48,340 nt of DNA from the IMG/VR virus record IMGVR_UViG_3300046809_000291, positions 1-48,340 of that record; one strand, 5' to 3'. Position numbers and translations under genes: made by a program. Position 1 is the first letter of the stretch; each line of letters opens with the position of its first letter. Source of the stretch: a virus. Shown here in pieces: positions 14,789 through 24,896 of the stretch. A model generated the notes under the pieces. The model did no database searches. It worked only from the letters and a program-made list of their open reading frames with translations, and was not told where the DNA came from.

Positions 14789-14930
14789 GTTTGAACTAGC
14801 CGAGAGGCTGGGGAGAACACACGCCGAGCTAATGGACGACGTAAGCGCACCCGAGATCATTCAATGGCGTGCCCTGCGTGAGGTCCAAGTTGAAGAGCAA
14901 GAGCAACTAGCAGAAGAGACGTTTAACTAG
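14760..14930 (+). CDS. Tail assembly chaperone, frameshift extension
   Basis: 56 codons without their own good start. The peptide contains R-F-E-F-E-L-A-E-R-L-G-R-T-H-A-E-L and A-P-E-I-I-Q-W-R-A-L-R, the recognisable gpT-like second half of tail chaperones. It can be joined to the first 141 codons of the upstream gene by a +1 (or -2) shift, giving a fusion of about 197 residues. It ends two bases before the tape measure gene. Confidence 0.75.
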   Translation, partial: QDPRSQKRFEFELAERLGRTHAELMDDVSAPEIIQWRALREVQVEEQEQLAEETFN

Positions 14931-14932
14931 CC

Positions 14933-17900
14933 ATGGAGCCAGCAGCAGTCCTAGCCGTACTTGTGAAGGCCCAAGGGGTCGGCGCAACTAACGCTCAGCT
15001 CGCCACGGTTCAGAAGAACCTGGAGAAGACTGACACGGCTGGGACTGCTATGGCCCGTGGTATGATGGCCAGCGGTCGGAAGGTAGAGAAGGCTGGCAAG
15101 GCGATGACGAAGGGCGTGACCCTTCCGCTACTTGCCATCGGGGCTGCGTCTGCAGACATGGCCTTGAAATTCGACCGTGACATGAACTTGATCCGGACCC
15201 AGGCCGGAGCAAGCGCTAAGGAAACCAACTATCTGAAACGTGAAGTCCTGGGGCTTGCCAAAGCGTCGAAGTTCGGGCCGGATGAAGTCGCTGAGGCACT
15301 TTACAGGGTGAGGTCTGCCGGTTTTGAAGGGAACAAGGCTCTATCTATTCTGAGGCATGGCATGCAGCTTGCCACGCTCGGCAACTCTGACCTAGAGGAA
15401 ACAACCAAAGCCCTGACAGGTGCATCAAAGTCTCTCGGCGTAGAGGGCAGCAAAGCCATGCGTATGCTTGCGGCTGAAATGAACGCAACGGTCGGTACCG
15501 GCGACATGCGGATGGAAGAACTTCAAGCCGCTCTATCGACTGGCGTGCTACCAGCTTTCGTATCGGCTGGGATGGGTATGCGCGACTACGCGAGCGCCCT
15601 GACCGTCATGACCGACCGGAACGTACCAGCCCAGGTTGCCTCCACCCGACTACGTACTGCCATCGCCATGATGGTTCCGCACTCTAAAAAGGCTGAAGAG
15701 GCACTTCACGGAGTCGGCATCGAAACCGAAGACCTGGCCCGCATCATGCGCCGCAAAGGTCTACCGGAAGCGATCAAATTCCTGGCCGACCATCTGGACC
15801 ATGTATCTAAGCTTAAGCAGAACCGCATCCTAATCGAAGCCTTCGGCGGCGCGAAATCCAGCGCCACCATAGCAACCCTGGTTGAGAACTCCCAGGAACT
15901 TTTCACCAAGTGGGATCACGTTGCTGAAGGAGTCCACAAGTTCAACAGCGAGCTTAAAGCAGCAGAAGAAAACCCGCTTGTCGAACTTCAGAAGGCTTGG
16001 AGCACCATCCAGGTTGCCCTGATAGAAATAGGTGAAGTGTTGGTGCCGATCATCGTGCCCGCGCTAATACATGTAGCTGATTCGGTCAGCAACGTCGTCC
16101 ACGCCTTCGGAATGCTCCCGCCCGTCACACAGAAGTGGATCATCTACATCTTGATGGTAGTCGCCGCTATCGGCCCGCTGCTGAGGATCCTTGGGTTCTT
16201 CATGCGAGGGGCTGGGCGTCTAGTTCAGATCTTGATAACGGTGGCGGGTTGGTTCTCCCGCACAGCCGTCGCGAGTGAGGAGGCAGCTGTCGCAGCCGAC
16301 ACCGTTACTGCCGCCAACGCGGCTGCGGCTGCTTCATATGAGGAGGTTGCGGCAGCCGCTGAGATGGCTGCCGTCGCACAAGAGGCTTCGATAGTTGCGG
16401 CTGATGCGAAAGTTGGACAGATGGCGATGATGATGCCGGAGGCGAGCGCTGCCGGGCAGATGTCGTTGATGGCGGCTCCGGCTACCGCGACGGCGGCAGA
16501 GGCAGCGCCGGTAGCAGCAGAGGCCGGAGTGGCTGGCGGAGTAGCTGCCGGTGGATTCGCCTCTGGGCTAGCAGCGATGCTACCACCGGCGCTCGCGGCT
16601 ATCGGCATAGCCAACATCGTGTCGTCAGCCGTTGGAGGCGACTCTCATGGTTTGATGTTTAAGGCTGGCGGTCTCGCTGGCGGCGCTCTGATCGGCGGCA
16701 TCGTCGGCTCCATCGTTCCTGGCATCGGCACAGTGGTCGGCGCGCTGGCCGGTGCAGGTCTCGGCTCGATTGCTGGCGGCTTCATCGGCAAGATCTTCAA
16801 CAAGCAGGACATCGAAACACAGCTTGAAAAGTCTATGCGGGGTACGGCTAAGGGATTCGGCAACGCGCTGGAGCGTCAGAGCGGAGCGATCAAGGGGATG
16901 CAGGAGTCGTCTAAGGGCATCGCTTCGGCGCAGCATCGGGTCGCTCATGCCGCCAAGGCTGTCAAGATGGCCGAACACCAGCTGGCACAGGACCGCAAAA
17001 AATTCGGGCCGACCAGTCGAGCTGTTATCCGTGATGAGGTCCACCTAGCGGCGGCTAGTGACCGTGCACGCCATGCTAGACAGCAGGAGCGCCATGCAGA
17101 GCGTCTGCACGGGGTACAGCTACAGCTAACCAAGCGGGTGATGGTCGGGACCGTACAGGCCGAGAAGCAGCGTATCCAGACGACGGCCCGATCCGTACGT
17201 AGTTTTGAAGAAGAAGCGAAACATGCTCTCAAGAGCGGTGCCGGACAAAAGCGGCTTGAGCATATTCAAGGTGAACTCACTAGGTCAATCGGGGCAAACC
17301 GAAAAGCTCATGCGTCTTACAACAAAACTTTGAGCGAAGCGGCAAAACTTGTTGGCCCTCACTACGCCCAACGTCTCAAAAAAGTTAAGACAGTAAACGA
17401 AGAAATCGCACAGGCTGAGAATAAAGCCTCGCGAAAGTTTGCTCGCTCGCATAGTCTGATTACGACAACCCTTCAGCAGAGTATCGGCGCTTGGAAGCAT
17501 CAACAAGGCGCAGCTAAGAAGACACAGACTAGCTATGAAAAAACCAAGGGCGCTCTTGGCCCGTTCCGATCCGAAACTCACACCAAGATGCATCAAGCCA
17601 CTAAAGACGTTGAAGAATTTGCTACGGCAGGCTCCAAAGGTCTACAGAACTTCGCCGGACAGCTAAACAGTTTCGCCGGGCAGCTCGGTATCAGCGCTTC
17701 CCACTTCAGCGTCACCGGAAAAGGCGGTAAGGGCGGCAAAGGACCGAAGAAGCAGACGGGTGGTATGGTCGTCCCCGGCGGCGGTACCGGCGACCGTGTA
17801 CCGCTTACTGCGTTTGTCGAGCCGGGCGAGGTCGTGCATGTCCTCAACAGTCGAGCCTCCAAGGACATCAAAAAGCTTGGCGCTCTAGAACGCCTGAACA

Positions 17901-20320
17901 GTCAGACGCCGCGATTCCAAGAAGGCGGTGCGATGGGAGGGACGGCTGCGGCTTTGGCTACAGCTCAGCGAATCGACGCCGAGAATTTCCCCTACAGCTG
18001 GGGTGGAGGTCATGGTGGATTCTCCGGCCCGTTCGATTGCTCCGGTGCAGTGTCGGCTGTGCTCCACGCTGGTGGCTGGCTCAACAAGCCGATGGTATCC
18101 GGCGAACTCGCGAGCTTTGGTGCGGCTGGTCCTGGCCCTATCACCATCTACGCAAACGGCGTTCACACTTTCATGGAGATCATGGGTCGCTTCTTCGGAA
18201 CCAGCGGATCGAACCCAGGAGGAGGCGCAGGCTTCTTCCCGTCGAGTGTCGGCCAGGCAGAGGCAAAGGAAGGCGACTCTGGCGGTGCGTTCCAAGTACG
18301 CCACCCCATCGGGGCAGGAATGATTGGCGGCAACATCTCACCCGTCGCCTTTAACGGCCCGGCCGGAAAGCTGACAGACATGGGCGGCAACGCGATGAAG
18401 ACCGCCCAGGGGATGAGCAGCGAGTGGCTTCAAAAGCATATGCCCGGAAAGTTCGGAGGCGGCGACGCTAACATCTTTGGCAGCTTTGGTCCGGGGAAAA
18501 TCGTTGGAGCGTCTACCTATCACCCTGACGCCTCTACAGGAACCGTTGGCGCGGCCGGTGAATCGCTGATAGGCAAGATGGCGTTTGCTGAGCTTGGCAT
18601 GGGAACGCTGCTAGGACATCTGCCATTCCACTCCAAGCTGTTGATCGACCGGGGCGGAAAGTCGGTGGTCGGTGAAAAGCTTGACATCGGAGCCGGTGGC
18701 GATGCAGTAGACGGCCACACGCGAGCCATCGACCTTTGGTACCAGACCGCAGAAGCTCTAGGGCTGCCACGTGACTGGCTTGGATTGGTGAAGGTGTCGC
18801 AGGCGACCGCTAAAGCGCAACAAGGAGGACTGCTTGGTCTACAGAAAGGCGGCTCTGCTAAAGCTGGTAAAGATAAAAAAGGCAAAGGCTCGATTGCCAA
18901 GACAATCAAACGTGCTCTCAAAGGTCTCTCCAAGGGTAAAAACCTGCCGAAATATCACGCCAGCATCCGCAAGGCAGGGCGCTCCATAGAAGGCATCGGT
19001 GTAAGCAAAGCACGCGCAGCCCAGCTGGGGGACGCAACCAAGGATGTCGAAAAGTTCTCTGAATTCGCTAGCGGGGCTTCGACCTTGACGCGCTCACAGG
19101 AAGGGCCGACCGGAGAAGAAGAAGTTGTCCTCGGAATGTTCAAGGGCCGCAATGAGGCTGAATGGCTAAACGAACAGCTGGGCGCGCTACTCCGGCTGCG
19201 CAGACAGTTGGTCAGTACGCATGACCAAGTTGAAACTAACCAGCTGCCACGAGTCAACAAACTGATGAAGGAAGCCAAAGCTCGGCTCAACGCCGTGCGC
19301 AAGGCGATCCGCGAAGCCGAACAGAAGAAGCGCGAAATCGAAAAGCAGGTCAAAGAAGTCGAACAGGCTGCGAAAAAGACCAAACAGAAACTTGAATCAG
19401 AAGTAAAAGGAATCGAAAACGAGCTACAGAAAGCATCGGGCGCGAAAAACCCCGACAAAGGAACGCTCGAAAGCTTGCGCGGACAAATCAAACTCCGCAA
19501 GGAAGCGATGGGTGGTGGCGACAAAAAGACCACCGATGAAGTACGCGAACTGAATAAACAGATCCAAGTGATCAATGAAAAGAACAAAGGTCGCAAGCGA
19601 GTAGAAGGGGCGCTCTCGGGAACGATTATTCCTGACCTAGAATCGAAGCAAGAAGGAATGCACGAAACGCTGGCTGGTCTGTATAACAACGGCGGTGAAA
19701 TATGGAAGATCCCATATATGGATCTGCAGAATGTTCAGGGGCTTGGTAGCTCGACCGAACTTGATATCCAGAACCCACCGCCCATCGGCTCGCTTGGAGG
19801 CGAAGTCTTCACCGTGCAGAATCGCCTTCGCGAAATCAACGAAGAAGCTGAAAAAGCAAATCTTGGAAGCTCTGGTGAAAGCGACTCCCAGAAAGAAATC
19901 AAAGAACTCGAACGAGAAATAGAACTCATCAAGCTACAGCGGGAAACGATCCAGCAGACCCAGACGCCGATCCTAAATAGCTTCGCTTCGGTCCAGACCA
20001 TCGCTGCGCCGCCTACACTGCCATACGCTGGTGCCTTCGCTAGGGGCGGCGTGATGATGGCGGAAGTAGGCGAGCGTGGCCGAGAGATCGTCGCAGCTCC
20101 GCAGGGAAGCCGAGTCATTCCGAGCCATGAGGCTCGCGCCGCCCTCGCTAAGGGCAACGGAGATATCAACTTTGAAGAAGTGAACTTCCATGAGAAAGAG
20201 GGCAAGGTTGTCGGGCGAGCCAATGGCCAGCCATTCGAGAAGGACGTCAAAGACGTCAACCGCAAACAGTCCAGGAAATCAATGTCCAGGACACCAGGTG
20301 GAAAGGGGATAAAACGGTAA
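14933..20320 (+). CDS. Tape measure protein with NlpC/P60-like domain
   Basis: 1795 residues, the largest gene, which sets tail length. N-terminal part carries the TP901-like tape measure core (K-E-V-L-G-L-A-K-A-S-K-F near 100-120). Hydrophobic segments occur near residue 400 (W-I-I-Y-I-L-M-V-V-A-A-I-G) and 540-620 (Gly-zipper G-G-A-L-I-G-G-I-V-G). Around residues 1020-1090 is a cell-wall peptidase-like module with Cys1036 in F-D-C-S-G and His1078 in V-H-T-F-M. A long coiled coil spans about 1410-1560. The peptidase-like domain may open peptidoglycan during DNA entry. ATG overlaps nothing; it begins two bases after the chaperone extension stop. Confidence 0.93.
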   Translation: MEPAAVLAVLVKAQGVGATNAQLATVQKNLEKTDTAGTAMARGMMASGRKVEKAGKAMTKGVTLPLLAIGAASADMALKFDRDMNLIRTQAGASAKETNYLKREVLGLAKASKFGPDEVAEALYRVRSAGFEGNKALSILRHGMQLATLGNSDLEETTKALTGASKSLGVEGSKAMRMLAAEMNATVGTGDMRMEELQAALSTGVLPAFVSAGMGMRDYASALTVMTDRNVPAQVASTRLRTAIAMMVPHSKKAEEALHGVGIETEDLARIMRRKGLPEAIKFLADHLDHVSKLKQNRILIEAFGGAKSSATIATLVENSQELFTKWDHVAEGVHKFNSELKAAEENPLVELQKAWSTIQVALIEIGEVLVPIIVPALIHVADSVSNVVHAFGMLPPVTQKWIIYILMVVAAIGPLLRILGFFMRGAGRLVQILITVAGWFSRTAVASEEAAVAADTVTAANAAAAASYEEVAAAAEMAAVAQEASIVAADAKVGQMAMMMPEASAAGQMSLMAAPATATAAEAAPVAAEAGVAGGVAAGGFASGLAAMLPPALAAIGIANIVSSAVGGDSHGLMFKAGGLAGGALIGGIVGSIVPGIGTVVGALAGAGLGSIAGGFIGKIFNKQDIETQLEKSMRGTAKGFGNALERQSGAIKGMQESSKGIASAQHRVAHAAKAVKMAEHQLAQDRKKFGPTSRAVIRDEVHLAAASDRARHARQQERHAERLHGVQLQLTKRVMVGTVQAEKQRIQTTARSVRSFEEEAKHALKSGAGQKRLEHIQGELTRSIGANRKAHASYNKTLSEAAKLVGPHYAQRLKKVKTVNEEIAQAENKASRKFARSHSLITTTLQQSIGAWKHQQGAAKKTQTSYEKTKGALGPFRSETHTKMHQATKDVEEFATAGSKGLQNFAGQLNSFAGQLGISASHFSVTGKGGKGGKGPKKQTGGMVVPGGGTGDRVPLTAFVEPGEVVHVLNSRASKDIKKLGALERLNSQTPRFQEGGAMGGTAAALATAQRIDAENFPYSWGGGHGGFSGPFDCSGAVSAVLHAGGWLNKPMVSGELASFGAAGPGPITIYANGVHTFMEIMGRFFGTSGSNPGGGAGFFPSSVGQAEAKEGDSGGAFQVRHPIGAGMIGGNISPVAFNGPAGKLTDMGGNAMKTAQGMSSEWLQKHMPGKFGGGDANIFGSFGPGKIVGASTYHPDASTGTVGAAGESLIGKMAFAELGMGTLLGHLPFHSKLLIDRGGKSVVGEKLDIGAGGDAVDGHTRAIDLWYQTAEALGLPRDWLGLVKVSQATAKAQQGGLLGLQKGGSAKAGKDKKGKGSIAKTIKRALKGLSKGKNLPKYHASIRKAGRSIEGIGVSKARAAQLGDATKDVEKFSEFASGASTLTRSQEGPTGEEEVVLGMFKGRNEAEWLNEQLGALLRLRRQLVSTHDQVETNQLPRVNKLMKEAKARLNAVRKAIREAEQKKREIEKQVKEVEQAAKKTKQKLESEVKGIENELQKASGAKNPDKGTLESLRGQIKLRKEAMGGGDKKTTDEVRELNKQIQVINEKNKGRKRVEGALSGTIIPDLESKQEGMHETLAGLYNNGGEIWKIPYMDLQNVQGLGSSTELDIQNPPPIGSLGGEVFTVQNRLREINEEAEKANLGSSGESDSQKEIKELEREIELIKLQRETIQQTQTPILNSFASVQTIAAPPTLPYAGAFARGGVMMAEVGERGREIVAAPQGSRVIPSHEARAALAKGNGDINFEEVNFHEKEGKVVGRANGQPFEKDVKDVNRKQSRKSMSRTPGGKGIKR

Positions 20321-22947
20321 TGCCTTCTGATGAAACAATCGTCTGTGATCCTGTTGAGTTCATACCATCGCGAGTCGAGCTAGGCTTGGATGCTCTTGGT
20401 CTGGATGTTGTCGAAGCCGAGTGGGGCGACTCCGATCACGAACTCTTTTTGATCCGGCAGGAGAAAGGTGAAATCCCCGGCGACCGTCACCCACCCAACC
20501 GCACTGTCACGCTGAAGCTTCAAGCTCGTACAACAGGAACGAAAAAGCGGACCAACCTAGTACCCAATCCAAACTTCGAGGTCAACACCGCTAAATGGGG
20601 CGCTGGCGGTGGAGGCGTCCGCACCAACGCTGGCGCTGCGATTGCTAGGGATGCAACACAGGCATTTGATGGCACAGCAGCCTGCAAAGTAACGACGCCC
20701 GGCGTTACTAATTCAGAGGGGATCGACGGCGAAAATGTCATCCCCGTCGTCAAAGGAAAAACTTATCGCGTATCGGCTTACGTGAAGGGGAACGCTGGCG
20801 GCGAGCTTCTCAACCTATCCGTTGGTGGCGGTGCAGTCGGCGCGGTGAAAGCTCGGCAGCTCAAAGCGACAAAAGAATGGCAGCGAGTTGACATCGAATG
20901 GACGGCGACCGAAACAGGCAACACCGGCGTGGCTGTCTGTACCCAGGGCACCAACGCCTACATCTACTGGGTTGACTGCTTCCTCTGGGAGGAAAGCAGC
21001 GCGCTTGGCGTCTACTTCCCAACACTGGAACAGCTGAAAAAGGGCTTGGCTGCTTGGACTGGTACAGCAAATGAATCGACCGCTACGATGGGCAACACGG
21101 TTGCCGAAGCCATTCAGAGACTCCAGATGAAGGTCGGGCGCTGGCAAGACGAAGGCGGCTTTGTCAAGCGCGTACCCGACAGCACCGCAGGCTTCTCAAC
21201 TCCTGTCGCGTTCGTTGTCTACACGGCGGTGCTTGGCGGCGTCCACGGCTGGCTATTGGCGCATCGCCAGGTCGCGAACGAAATCACCCTGGTCCTTACC
21301 GTTGGCCCGTACTGCTATGGGACCAAAGAGGTTGAATCAGCAGAATTCACGGCTTCCGAAGCACGCCAGCTCGAATACGAACTTGCCAAAGTGCAGGGCA
21401 CAGCCCCAGGCATCTTCCGGCTGCGGGTGAAAAACGAAGGGGCGGGCAACTGGCTCACTTCGATCAACGCTATGCAGTCGAGGGACCATAGCTCGGCGGC
21501 TACTGCCCTGCTGTCGTATGAGGCAGAGGCGCTGACCCTTCTAGGTCTTGCCAAAAAAGCAACACGAACAGGCGGCTCTGGGGCAGGAGAAAACGTCGTG
21601 CGCAGCGGTTCGCTCGCGAATTCATGGCAGGCTGTGCTGTTGTCAAAGATCTCAGCTACCGGCGAACACCTTACCCATGTTGGGCCGCGTCGGATCGTTT
21701 GTCGAATCTGGGACCCGAATACAACCGCAGGCAACATCCGTCTACAACTTCAATGGCGGGTGCTAGGGGCAACCAAGTGGATATCAAATGATGAAGAGCG
21801 TACCTATGTGGTTGGTAACTTCTCGTTCATCGACTTTGGAGAAGTGCGACCTGAAAAAGCTGTGCTTGGCAACCAACGGTGGGAATTTCGCATTGTTGCT
21901 AAGACGGAATCCGCTGTCGGAGAAGAAGTTCAACTAGACCAATTCCACATCTTGCCCACTGAGCAATTTGCCGTTGTGCAGGAAGAACTTGAAACTCTTT
22001 CGGGTGGACAAGCAATTTGGGAAGATACTTTTGCTCTCCTCGCAGCGGGATTCCTAACCGGAAAGACCGCACCTATAGGTGGTACCTATGAAGTTGGGGC
22101 GCTAAAAGGGGGAGACTTCAAGACCGCTCTAGTTGCGGGTACGTACAGGGAAGAAAAAGGAACAGGCCGGATGGTAGTAGCTGGCGCTTCTAGCGCGGCG
22201 AACTGCCTGCTAGAAGGGACACTAGCCGTCCCCTCCACCGAAGGGGTACGGGGATTCTTGAAATCAGGGTTCGTATTGCGATATGCGAGCTCAGCCAACT
22301 ACTTGCTGGTAGGAGTAGAGCGCGGTCATAGTGGTATCGTCGGTCATCCACTAAAAGAGGACGTTCGCATTCGAGTGAGTAAGGTGGTTGCTGGGGTTGA
22401 AACAACTTTGATTAATGGTGGTGGGATTTACGATTGGTTCACATCCAAATGGAAAATAGCTGTTAATGCGGAAGGCAAGATTCTTATTGAAGTTACCTCC
22501 GAAAGCGGACGTGTTGAATCCTTCGTAGCCGAAGACAAAGTGTTGAAAACTGGTGAAGCACTCGCCTCTGGGAAAATGGGAATTTACGACATACTCGAAA
22601 CTGGAGCTACAGGAGAACCCGTTCGAAGCTGGAGTGAAGTTAAAGCTTACGGCTCAGTCGCTGGTGAAGAAGAATTGAAACAAGCCGTTTGTTACGCCGG
22701 TCGTTCTATTGAGTTTCGTTCAGATGGGGTGTATCGGCAGCACGCCTCAGCAGAAGTCTGGACCCGCCTTACCCCAGACGGCTTCCTCCCCTATGCTCCG
22801 CCAAGTGGTCTAGAGGCTCGACTCCTCAAGGGAATTTTCATGCCGAGTATTGGTAACTTCAATGCCCAGCCTGACAGCGAAAAATACAAACTTTCAGCAA
22901 AAGTGTTCTACTTCCCTGGCTTCCACTTCGCTTCTGAAGCAGCATGA
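20320..22947 (+). CDS. Distal tail protein with carbohydrate-binding-like insert
   Basis: 875 residues, TAATG overlap with the tape measure gene. A segment at about 80-230 starts T-N-L-V-P-N-P-N-F-E and ends V-D-C-F-L-W-E-E, a jelly-roll pattern typical of carbohydrate-binding modules (CBM_4_9-like). A later region (about 560-790) resembles a concanavalin-like sandwich. The ends resemble distal tail proteins that form the ring at the tail tip. The portion encoded by about 21980-22700 is visibly richer in A+T, suggesting exchange of a host-recognition domain. Binding to host surface glycans is inferred. Confidence 0.7.
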   Translation: MPSDETIVCDPVEFIPSRVELGLDALGLDVVEAEWGDSDHELFLIRQEKGEIPGDRHPPNRTVTLKLQARTTGTKKRTNLVPNPNFEVNTAKWGAGGGGVRTNAGAAIARDATQAFDGTAACKVTTPGVTNSEGIDGENVIPVVKGKTYRVSAYVKGNAGGELLNLSVGGGAVGAVKARQLKATKEWQRVDIEWTATETGNTGVAVCTQGTNAYIYWVDCFLWEESSALGVYFPTLEQLKKGLAAWTGTANESTATMGNTVAEAIQRLQMKVGRWQDEGGFVKRVPDSTAGFSTPVAFVVYTAVLGGVHGWLLAHRQVANEITLVLTVGPYCYGTKEVESAEFTASEARQLEYELAKVQGTAPGIFRLRVKNEGAGNWLTSINAMQSRDHSSAATALLSYEAEALTLLGLAKKATRTGGSGAGENVVRSGSLANSWQAVLLSKISATGEHLTHVGPRRIVCRIWDPNTTAGNIRLQLQWRVLGATKWISNDEERTYVVGNFSFIDFGEVRPEKAVLGNQRWEFRIVAKTESAVGEEVQLDQFHILPTEQFAVVQEELETLSGGQAIWEDTFALLAAGFLTGKTAPIGGTYEVGALKGGDFKTALVAGTYREEKGTGRMVVAGASSAANCLLEGTLAVPSTEGVRGFLKSGFVLRYASSANYLLVGVERGHSGIVGHPLKEDVRIRVSKVVAGVETTLINGGGIYDWFTSKWKIAVNAEGKILIEVTSESGRVESFVAEDKVLKTGEALASGKMGIYDILETGATGEPVRSWSEVKAYGSVAGEEELKQAVCYAGRSIEFRSDGVYRQHASAEVWTRLTPDGFLPYAPPSGLEARLLKGIFMPSIGNFNAQPDSEKYKLSAKVFYFPGFHFASEAA

Positions 22948-24608
22948 CTGTAGCTGTCCAACAGGAGCTTCCATCGACGCAGATCGGCCTGCGTTTGGAA
23001 ACTCCGAGCGGCTACAAAAATCGACTCGCTGAAGACGAGCCGATAACATCTAATGTGATCTCTGACATAGAGATTAGTACTGAGATGCCGGGCGGCTACA
23101 AGGAAATGAATTTCACCCTTGGTCGCGATCCGCAAGACGCTTGGCGCGACATGGTCCCGTTTACCGATGGCACGGCCTACATCCCCGGCGTCGGCGTCGT
23201 CTTCCAGGGAGCGCTTGATAAGGCACCTGGTGTATCTGGCGAACAGAATTCATTGACGCCATCTTTCTTGGGGTATCAGTCAATCCTTGAAGACAACCAA
23301 GCCGCACAGATCGGCTTTATCGACGGCGATCTAAGCAAATGGGGCGACCCTTCGATGTCACGCCGCCTGGGGCTGCGTAACGCCGGTTGGAACATGGCGC
23401 CACAGGTTCTAGTCGGGTGGAAAGACGCGGACGGTACGGTGGCTGCAGGCATCCTGTTCGACTACACCGGAGTTGATCGAGTAGCTGGAAGCGGACCTGT
23501 TGGGACTGAGGCATGGTATTACGGCGACGGTGCAGAAATCGGCTTGCTCATGTATGACTTCTTCGGTGACAACACCGGCAGCTTTTCAGAGTTTACACTT
23601 ATCAGCAGCGATGACCTTACCAGCGTCTACAACGGATCGAAAAATTACAACACCGTAAGTGCCGCAAATGAGATTTTGAAAGCCTCAGGGTCGGGTCGTA
23701 AGTATGCCGCAATCCAAGTGGCCTATGTGGGAACTTTTGTCGGGCAGATGACCAACATCCACTCCTGGCGCAACATGAAGGTCATTGGTAACCACGGCCT
23801 TACCCCGCTTGGCACTTGGCCCAACATTGGATTCAGCTCTAAGCAGATGCTCGAATACGCGATCCCGAAAATCGCCTCACCGCTTACCATCGACCCGAAC
23901 TATGTAGATGACGACGGGTACATCGTGCCGCAGGCTTGGTACGGCGAACCAACCGGGTCGGCAGAAGTCATCAAGGACTTCCTCAAATATGGATGGTACG
24001 ACTGGTTCGTGTACCATAACAAGCGCTTCGAGCTACGCCAGCCGGGTTCCTATGGGCGGTATTGGAAGGCGTACACCGCACCCTCTCAGCTCAACGAAGT
24101 CGGCCTGGATTCACAGCGGCTGTGGCGTTCCATAATCGTCACCTACCAAGACGTAGATGGGTCGGTGCGAACGGTTGGCCCGATTGGCTCTGGCTGCAAT
24201 GTCGAGTCGGCCGAACTTGAAATTAACGATCCGAACCACCCAGCGGTCCAGGCTGGCCGTACACGCAAGGATGTTCTCGATCTCCAAGGCGTAGGGGTGC
24301 CATCGACAGCCATCGCTGTCGGCAAGCGCTTTCTCGAAGAAGCAAATCTGATCAACCGCTCCGGCTCTGCAACATTGGCCGGTTACGTGATGGACCAGTA
24401 CGGCGTCATGTGGCCGAGTGTTTGCGTGAAATCGGGCGACTGGATCAGTTTTGTAGATGCTTCAGATACAAGCTATCGAAAGATTGTGGGGACAACTTAC
24501 CGGCACAGCGAAGTCAGCAACGAGATCGATCTTGATGCTCCAGAGTCGGGGCTGGAAGCGCTACTGGAACGGCTACAGGCCGGACTAATTTCCTTGGGGG
24601 TGAGCTAG
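22944..24608 (+). CDS. Minor tail (hub) protein
   Basis: 554 residues overlapping the previous gene by ATGA. Beta-rich with S-D-I-E-I-S-T-E-M-P-G-G-Y-K-E-M near the N-terminus, as in siphophage tail-hub (Tal-like) proteins encoded after the distal tail gene, and a late segment G-D-W-I-S-F-V-D-A-S-D. No peptidase motif is visible. It is the last tail gene before the lysis genes; no separate long fibre gene follows. Confidence 0.7.
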   Translation: MTVAVQQELPSTQIGLRLETPSGYKNRLAEDEPITSNVISDIEISTEMPGGYKEMNFTLGRDPQDAWRDMVPFTDGTAYIPGVGVVFQGALDKAPGVSGEQNSLTPSFLGYQSILEDNQAAQIGFIDGDLSKWGDPSMSRRLGLRNAGWNMAPQVLVGWKDADGTVAAGILFDYTGVDRVAGSGPVGTEAWYYGDGAEIGLLMYDFFGDNTGSFSEFTLISSDDLTSVYNGSKNYNTVSAANEILKASGSGRKYAAIQVAYVGTFVGQMTNIHSWRNMKVIGNHGLTPLGTWPNIGFSSKQMLEYAIPKIASPLTIDPNYVDDDGYIVPQAWYGEPTGSAEVIKDFLKYGWYDWFVYHNKRFELRQPGSYGRYWKAYTAPSQLNEVGLDSQRLWRSIIVTYQDVDGSVRTVGPIGSGCNVESAELEINDPNHPAVQAGRTRKDVLDLQGVGVPSTAIAVGKRFLEEANLINRSGSATLAGYVMDQYGVMWPSVCVKSGDWISFVDASDTSYRKIVGTTYRHSEVSNEIDLDAPESGLEALLERLQAGLISLGVS

Positions 24609-24896
24609 TTGGAGGCAAGCGGCATCACGCTGCGGCAGTGGATCACCGAACGCTTCGATCAATTCGATGCTAGGACAAAGAGCAACCATGATGCGATTGC
24701 CGACCTGCGAAGGTCGGGAGGCAAACGCCAAGAAAAAATTATCAAAATGGAATCTACTCTGGAAGACCTGAGTGATGACATCGCTGAGATGAAGAACACT
24801 ATGAAGTGGATCGTTCGCGGTTTGTTCGGAGCTATTGCGGTCGGCTTGATGTTTGTTGTTGCTGTTGCCTCCCTAGTTCTCCAGGCGGCTACCTAA
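24609..24896 (+). CDS. XhlA-like membrane protein of lysis cassette
   Basis: 95 residues beginning at TTG 24609 directly after the previous stop, with GGGGGTG upstream. An N-terminal amphipathic coil (about 10-60) precedes one C-terminal transmembrane helix (about 68-92), the architecture of XhlA haemolysin-type proteins that assist holins. TTG is needed because no ATG or GTG suits the frame before the coil. TAATG overlap with the next gene. Confidence 0.65.
   Translation: MEASGITLRQWITERFDQFDARTKSNHDAIADLRRSGGKRQEKIIKMESTLEDLSDDIAEMKNTMKWIVRGLFGAIAVGLMFVVAVASLVLQAAT

Noticed and set aside
14759-14799. -1 frameshift for the chaperone
   Set aside because: The -1 frame stops at 14797-14799 before any conserved chaperone sequence; only the +1 frame holds the gpT-like part.
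18955-19689. Minus-strand frame (244 codons) opposite the tape measure coiled coil
   Set aside because: Ser/Leu/Phe-rich composition is the expected reverse complement of a Glu/Lys-rich coil; no start signal.
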